Of a stretch of 8,677 bases of DNA, positions 6,657 to 8,677 are shown in pieces. The DNA is from a bacterium (lineage in GTDB: Bacteria; Patescibacteriota; Minisyncoccia; Phycocordibacterales; PALSA-1337): contig JAUYLM010000047.1 in NCBI GenBank assembly GCA_030698965.1, positions 1 through 8,677 of the forward strand. Direction: 5' to 3'. Numbering within the stretch: the stretch's first letter is position 1; every line of letters begins with the position of its first letter. The notes below the pieces were generated by a model. The model was not told the DNA's origin. It made no database searches and was given only the letters and a program-made list of their open reading frames with translations. Position numbers and translations under genes: made by a program.

Positions 6657-6670
6657 ACCTCCGCAACAAG
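6657..6670 (+). repeat. att-like direct repeat, right copy
   Basis: An exact copy of the tRNA-fMet 3' end (2619-2632). No tRNA body is recognisable to its left, so it is a 3'-end fragment and not a second gene. It is followed 14 bases later by a terminator. Confidence 0.7.
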
Positions 6671-6683
6671 CAATTAGCAAAGA

Positions 6684-6713
6684 GTGGCATAATGTGCCAT
6701 TTTTTGTTATATT
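6684..6713 (+). promoter_or_regulatory. Promoter of elongator tRNA-Met
   Basis: GTGGCA (6684-6689), an 18-base spacer and TATATT (6708-6713), 9 bases before the tRNA start at 6723. The -35 shares bases with the terminator stem. Confidence 0.55.
6685..6705 (+). terminator. Rho-independent terminator, probably original to tRNA-fMet
   Basis: TGGCA (6685-6689), a 5-base loop, TGCCA (6695-6699) and six T (6700-6705). It now lies about 4.06 kb from the tRNA and just past the right repeat. Its left arm overlaps the -35 of the next tRNA. Confidence 0.75.
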
Positions 6714-6722
6714 TTCAAACAT

Positions 6723-6796
6723 GCCGGCGTAGCTCAGGTGGTTAGAGCGAACGCTTCATAAGCGTTAGGTCCTTGGTTCAAGTCCAAGCGTCGGCA
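6723..6796 (+). tRNA. tRNA-Met, elongator type (anticodon CAT)
   Basis: A complete cloverleaf: acceptor GCCGGCG/CGTCGGC with one G-U, D stem GCTC/GAGC, anticodon stem AACGC/GCGTT with loop TTCATAA, and T arm CTTGG-TTCAAGT-CCAAG. Discriminator is A; CCA is not encoded. Paired 1-72 and C11-G24 rule out an initiator. A CAT anticodon could also be tRNA-Ile2 (lysidine-modified); the overall sequence looks closer to elongator Met. Confidence 0.93.
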
Positions 6797-6810
6797 CATT
6801 ATTTAATTCC

Positions 6811-6838
6811 TTGCCTTTTCGGCATTTTTTGGTACATT
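6811..6838 (+). promoter_or_regulatory. Promoter of tRNA-Asp
   Basis: TTGCCT (6811-6816), a 16-base spacer and TACATT (6833-6838), 10 bases before the tRNA start. The -35 overlaps the preceding terminator stem, a compact arrangement. Confidence 0.45.
6812..6830 (+). terminator. Short terminator between tRNA-Met and tRNA-Asp
   Basis: TGCC (6812-6815), a 5-base loop, GGCA (6821-6824) and six T (6825-6830). The stem is short but the T-run is clean. Confidence 0.6.
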
Positions 6839-6848
6839 TAAGGCTAAT

Positions 6849-6920
6849 GCGGCTGTAGCTCAACGGTAGAGCACTCGCCTGTCACGCGAGAGGCCGTGGG
6901 GTCAGCACCCATCAGCCGCG
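6849..6920 (+). tRNA. tRNA-Asp (anticodon GTC), unusual T loop
   Basis: Acceptor GCGGCTG/CAGCCGC, D stem GCTC/GAGC, anticodon stem CTCGC/GCGAG with loop CTGTCAC, variable AGGCC, discriminator G (an Asp identity base). CCA is not encoded. The T stem GTGGG/CCCAT closes a loop reading GTCAGCA instead of the near-universal TTCRANY: position 54 is G and 58 is G. All stems are intact, so the gene is probably functional despite the odd loop. Confidence 0.92.
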
Positions 6921-6953
6921 CATTGGAAACTAAAAAAAGCCGCGCCAATAGTG

Positions 6954-6962
6954 TGTTAATAT
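6954..6962 (+). promoter_or_regulatory. Extended -10 promoter of the histidine kinase gene
   Basis: TGT followed by TAATAT (6957-6962) forms an extended -10 element. The start ATG at 6969 would coincide with the expected transcription start, giving a leaderless mRNA. Confidence 0.5.
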
Positions 6963-6968
6963 ATTGAC

Positions 6969-7772
6969 ATGATAACGTCACATTACTTCATTGCTCTAAT
7001 CGTACTGTCGGCTATTCTTGCCGCATATGCTTTTTACCAGAAAAAACAGAAGGACGAAACGGCGAAAAAGCTGGGGAAAATGGTTCAATTGGATCGGCTG
7101 AAAAATGATTTCTTGAGCGTTGCCCAGCACCAGCTTCGCACACCGCTCTCTGGCGTAAAGTGGGCCTTAGAAATGCTGAAAGCCGAATCTTCGCTTCCGG
7201 TCGACTCGATGTCCCTTATTGACGCGGGTCTGGAACGTATAAAAGACGCAATAGGGATCATTAACCAGATGCTCAAAACTATTGAAGCGGAAGGCGGAAC
7301 TCTTGTATTGAATATTGAGAAGGTTGATATTGCTGGAATGGTGCAGTCGATAATAGCCGAGCTGAATTTCATCACTATCAAAAAGAAAATCAAGCTGAGC
7401 TTCATTTCTCCAAATCCGTCCATACTGATTAACGCTGACAGGAATAAGATAAAAGCCGCGGTTATAAATATTATTGATAACGCTATCAAATATTCTCCTA
7501 ACGGTCGGGTTGATGTTGAGATCACCGATAGCCAGTCTTCGGTCACCATAGTTACCAAAGATACCGGCATTGGCATAACCCCGGAAGATTTGCCATATAT
7601 TTTTGACCGCCTTCACCGAGGGAAGAATGCCGTCATGGTGGAGCCGGATGAGAGTGGGGTCGGTCTGTACACCTCCAAGAAAATGATCGAACTACATGGC
7701 GGTAAGATATCCATTTCTTCCGAGCTTAATAAGGGCACAGCCGTCACTGTTGTGCTGCCGAAGAATTTATGA
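6969..7772 (+). CDS. Membrane sensor histidine kinase with no recognisable sensor domain
   Basis: A 267-residue HisKA plus HATPase_c kinase. Residues about 7-23 form one membrane helix, and a roughly 20-residue charged linker leads straight into the dimerisation/phosphoacceptor domain. The H box is AQHQLRTPL with His54. The ATP-binding domain shows the N box NIIDNAIKYS (167-176, Asn171), G1 box DTGIGI (198-203), F box YIFDRLHRG (210-218) and G2 box GVGLYTSKKMIELHGG (230-245). All catalytic elements are present, so autophosphorylation at His54 is expected. There is no periplasmic loop, HAMP or PAS domain, so it may sense through the membrane segment or a partner. No response regulator is in the window, making it an orphan here. 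There is no SD; the start is probably leaderless. Confidence 0.95.
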   Translation: MITSHYFIALIVLSAILAAYAFYQKKQKDETAKKLGKMVQLDRLKNDFLSVAQHQLRTPLSGVKWALEMLKAESSLPVDSMSLIDAGLERIKDAIGIINQMLKTIEAEGGTLVLNIEKVDIAGMVQSIIAELNFITIKKKIKLSFISPNPSILINADRNKIKAAVINIIDNAIKYSPNGRVDVEITDSQSSVTIVTKDTGIGITPEDLPYIFDRLHRGKNAVMVEPDESGVGLYTSKKMIELHGGKISISSELNKGTAVTVVLPKNL

Positions 7773-7778
7773 TCCGTA

Positions 7779-7787
7779 TGGTATAAT
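7779..7787 (+). promoter_or_regulatory. Extended -10 promoter of the HTH/YWGEG gene
   Basis: TGG followed by consensus TATAAT (7782-7787) is a textbook extended -10 element. Transcription should start near 7794, about 6 bases before the proposed ATT start at 7800. Confidence 0.7.
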
Positions 7788-7799
7788 TAGGATCTAAAT

Positions 7800-8402
7800 A
7801 TTCCTCTAGTAAAAATTTCATATTCTGTATTATTTGATCTATATGTTGTTCAAAAGAAATCCTCTGCACAGATTGCAAAGCATTTAAATTTTTCTCAACA
7901 TAAGGTCAATTATTGGCTTGCAAGATATTCTATTCAGAAAAGAACAATTTCTGAAGCGATATATCAGCTAAAGAATCCGCAAGGAGACCCATTTTCTCTT
8001 GTGCTTCCAAAGACTTTAGAAGAGGGAATTCTTTTTGGCATGGGATTAGCTCTTTATTGGGGTGAAGGGGCAAAGAGAGGCAATGGAGGCATGCGTCTGA
8101 CTAATTCAGATCCAAAATTAATAAGAAAATTTATCGAATTTTTAGAAAAGTTTCTTGGTATTGATAAAAACAGGCTAAAAATCAGCATACAAATATTTGG
8201 AGATATTTCTCCGCAAAAGTCTCTTGATTACTGGATTCGTGAATTAAATTTAAATGAAAAACAATTTTATAAACCAATGGTTATAAAAGTGAGAGGTGAG
8301 GGTACTTATAAATACAAATCGGAATACGGAACAGTAATAATCTATTTTAATAATATTAAAGTAAAAAAGCTTATTTGTACCTTGATTGAAAATATTCAAT
8401 AA
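7800..8402 (+). CDS. HTH plus LAGLIDADG-like (YWGEG) protein, probable AUU start
   Basis: The canonical-start frame begins only at GTG 8001 (133 residues), but the same frame is open from 7791 and clearly coding. Residues 20-45 of the longer product form an HTH (SSAQIAKHLNFSQHKVNYWL). The body from about 73 carries LFGMGLALYWGEG (78-90), which resembles the LAGLIDADG helix that ends in an acidic catalytic residue. RLTNSDPKLIRKFIEFLEKF, the block around SIQIFGD and YGTVIIYFNN follow. I recognise the YWGEG arrangement as a CPR protein type related to homing-endonuclease folds (from memory). No ATG, GTG or TTG exists in frame between 7791 and 8001. ATT 7800 follows the promoter by 12 bases and is the best start, giving 200 residues. 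A frameshifted or sequencing-damaged start is the alternative. It lies 27 bases upstream of the intron-containing tRNA-Thr. Confidence 0.75.
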   Translation: MPLVKISYSVLFDLYVVQKKSSAQIAKHLNFSQHKVNYWLARYSIQKRTISEAIYQLKNPQGDPFSLVLPKTLEEGILFGMGLALYWGEGAKRGNGGMRLTNSDPKLIRKFIEFLEKFLGIDKNRLKISIQIFGDISPQKSLDYWIRELNLNEKQFYKPMVIKVRGEGTYKYKSEYGTVIIYFNNIKVKKLICTLIENIQ

Positions 8403-8414
8403 ATAGCGTATCTT
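8386..8414 (+). promoter_or_regulatory. Promoter of tRNA-Thr
   Basis: TTGAAA (8386-8391), a 17-base spacer and TATCTT (8409-8414), 15 bases before the tRNA start. The -35 lies in the 3' end of the upstream coding region. Confidence 0.5.
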
Positions 8415-8429
8415 TACTACGTGTCCTTC

Positions 8430-8677
8430 GCCGTTGTAGCTCAGTTGGTAGAGCACGTCATTGGTGGGTCGCAGACCCTGCCCATTTCATTGGTAACATT
8501 GATATGAATCCCGAATAACGGTTAAAGTCCAGGCTAAGCTTGAGATAAGACCGTGGCGCATTTTAAGGCGCCCGAACGACTGACAGGGGAATCCTAATGG
8601 ATTAAGATACAGTCTAGCCCTCTTATATACATAAAAAGGAGGTGTAAGCGAATGACGAGGTCTCCGGTTCAATCCCG
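8430..8677 (+). tRNA. tRNA-Thr (anticodon GGT) split by a group I intron; 3' end cut by the window
   Basis: 5' exon 8430-8465: acceptor GCCGTTG, D stem GCTC/GAGC, anticodon stem CGTCA and loop bases TTGGT. 3' exon from 8651: AA, TGACG (stem partner), AGGTC, TCCGG and TTCAATCCCG to the window end. Joining 8465 to 8651 gives a 7-base loop, TTGGTAA, with anticodon GGT, and an overall match to bacterial tRNA-Thr. Other junctions give wrong loop sizes or break the group I rule that the 5' exon ends in U and the intron in G. Confidence 0.9.
8466..8650 (+). ncRNA. Compact group I self-splicing intron (185 nt) in tRNA-Thr
   Basis: Inserted between tRNA positions 36 and 37. The exon's last U (8465) can form the splice-site wobble with G8480, next to G-C pairs 8464-8481 and 8463-8482, with GGGTC/GACCC (8466-8478) as the P1 cap. 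Core helices: P4 8518-8522/8550-8554, P5 8530-8534/8538-8542, P6 8555-8559/8568-8572, P7 8578-8582/8610-8614 (GACTG/CAGTC), P8 8590-8594/8599-8603 and P9 8619-8622/8639-8642. P3 is likely at 8509-8512/8586-8589. AAGATACAGTC (8604-8614) is the conserved S element. The terminal G is 8650. It holds no ORF. Subgroup not assigned. Confidence 0.88.

Noticed and set aside
6631..6670. A second, degenerate tRNA-Met gene
   Set aside because: Only the 3' acceptor strand and a few bases match. There is no D arm, anticodon arm or T stem, so it is read as an att-like 3' fragment.
7085..7616. Two long minus-strand open frames (163 and 149 codons)
   Set aside because: Both are antisense to the histidine kinase, whose motifs are complete on the plus strand.
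8487..8672. Minus-strand open frame over the intron
   Set aside because: It overlaps the intron core and the tRNA 3' exon. The conserved RNA elements explain the sequence, and the protein has no recognisable features.

Overview
The window looks like chromosomal DNA of a Candidate Phyla Radiation (Patescibacteria) bacterium, probably a Parcubacteria-type lineage. This is inferred from the intron-bearing tRNA, tRNAs without encoded CCA, mostly SD-less genes whose -10 boxes sit right in front of the start codon, and two protein types I associate with that group: the membrane-HEPN-like protein beside gatA and the HTH/YWGEG protein. No database search was possible. Stop codons are TAA and TGA, so no UGA recoding is apparent.

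Layout. 1-55: the last codons of an upstream gene, closed by a terminator. 160-390: a small one-helix membrane protein. 484-2512: gatA (amidotransferase subunit A), then a membrane-anchored protein with a HEPN-like RNxxxH signature. 2557-2628: initiator tRNA-Met. 2619-6670: a stretch of about 4 kb flanked by a 14-base direct repeat. One copy is the 3' end of the initiator tRNA; the other lies just before a terminator that reads like that tRNA's original one. I interpret the stretch as an island inserted at the tRNA. It carries a possible integrase remnant (minus strand, next to the tRNA), an unrecognised 283-residue protein with a strong SD and structured leader, a cupin/M24-peptidase operon with a 4-base overlap, and an HTH-phosphoribosyltransferase regulator with a repeat-rich putative operator. 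6723-6920: tRNA-Met (elongator) and tRNA-Asp. 6969-7772: a minimal orphan histidine kinase. 7800-8402: an HTH plus LAGLIDADG-like (YWGEG) protein with no conventional start codon. 8430-8677: tRNA-Thr(GGT), cut by the window end and split by a compact 185-nt group I intron.

Working together. The tRNA genes, gatA and the histidine kinase look like core chromosome. The island genes may form a small accessory unit: an unknown enzyme-like protein, a cupin, a Xaa-Pro-type peptidase and a PRPP- or nucleotide-sensing regulator. The right end pairs an endonuclease-like protein with an intron-containing tRNA 27 nt downstream, which suggests an intron and trans-acting homing or maturase partnership. The points most worth following are the tRNA island, the intron with its neighbour and a probable AUU start, and the run of leaderless or very-short-leader promoters.
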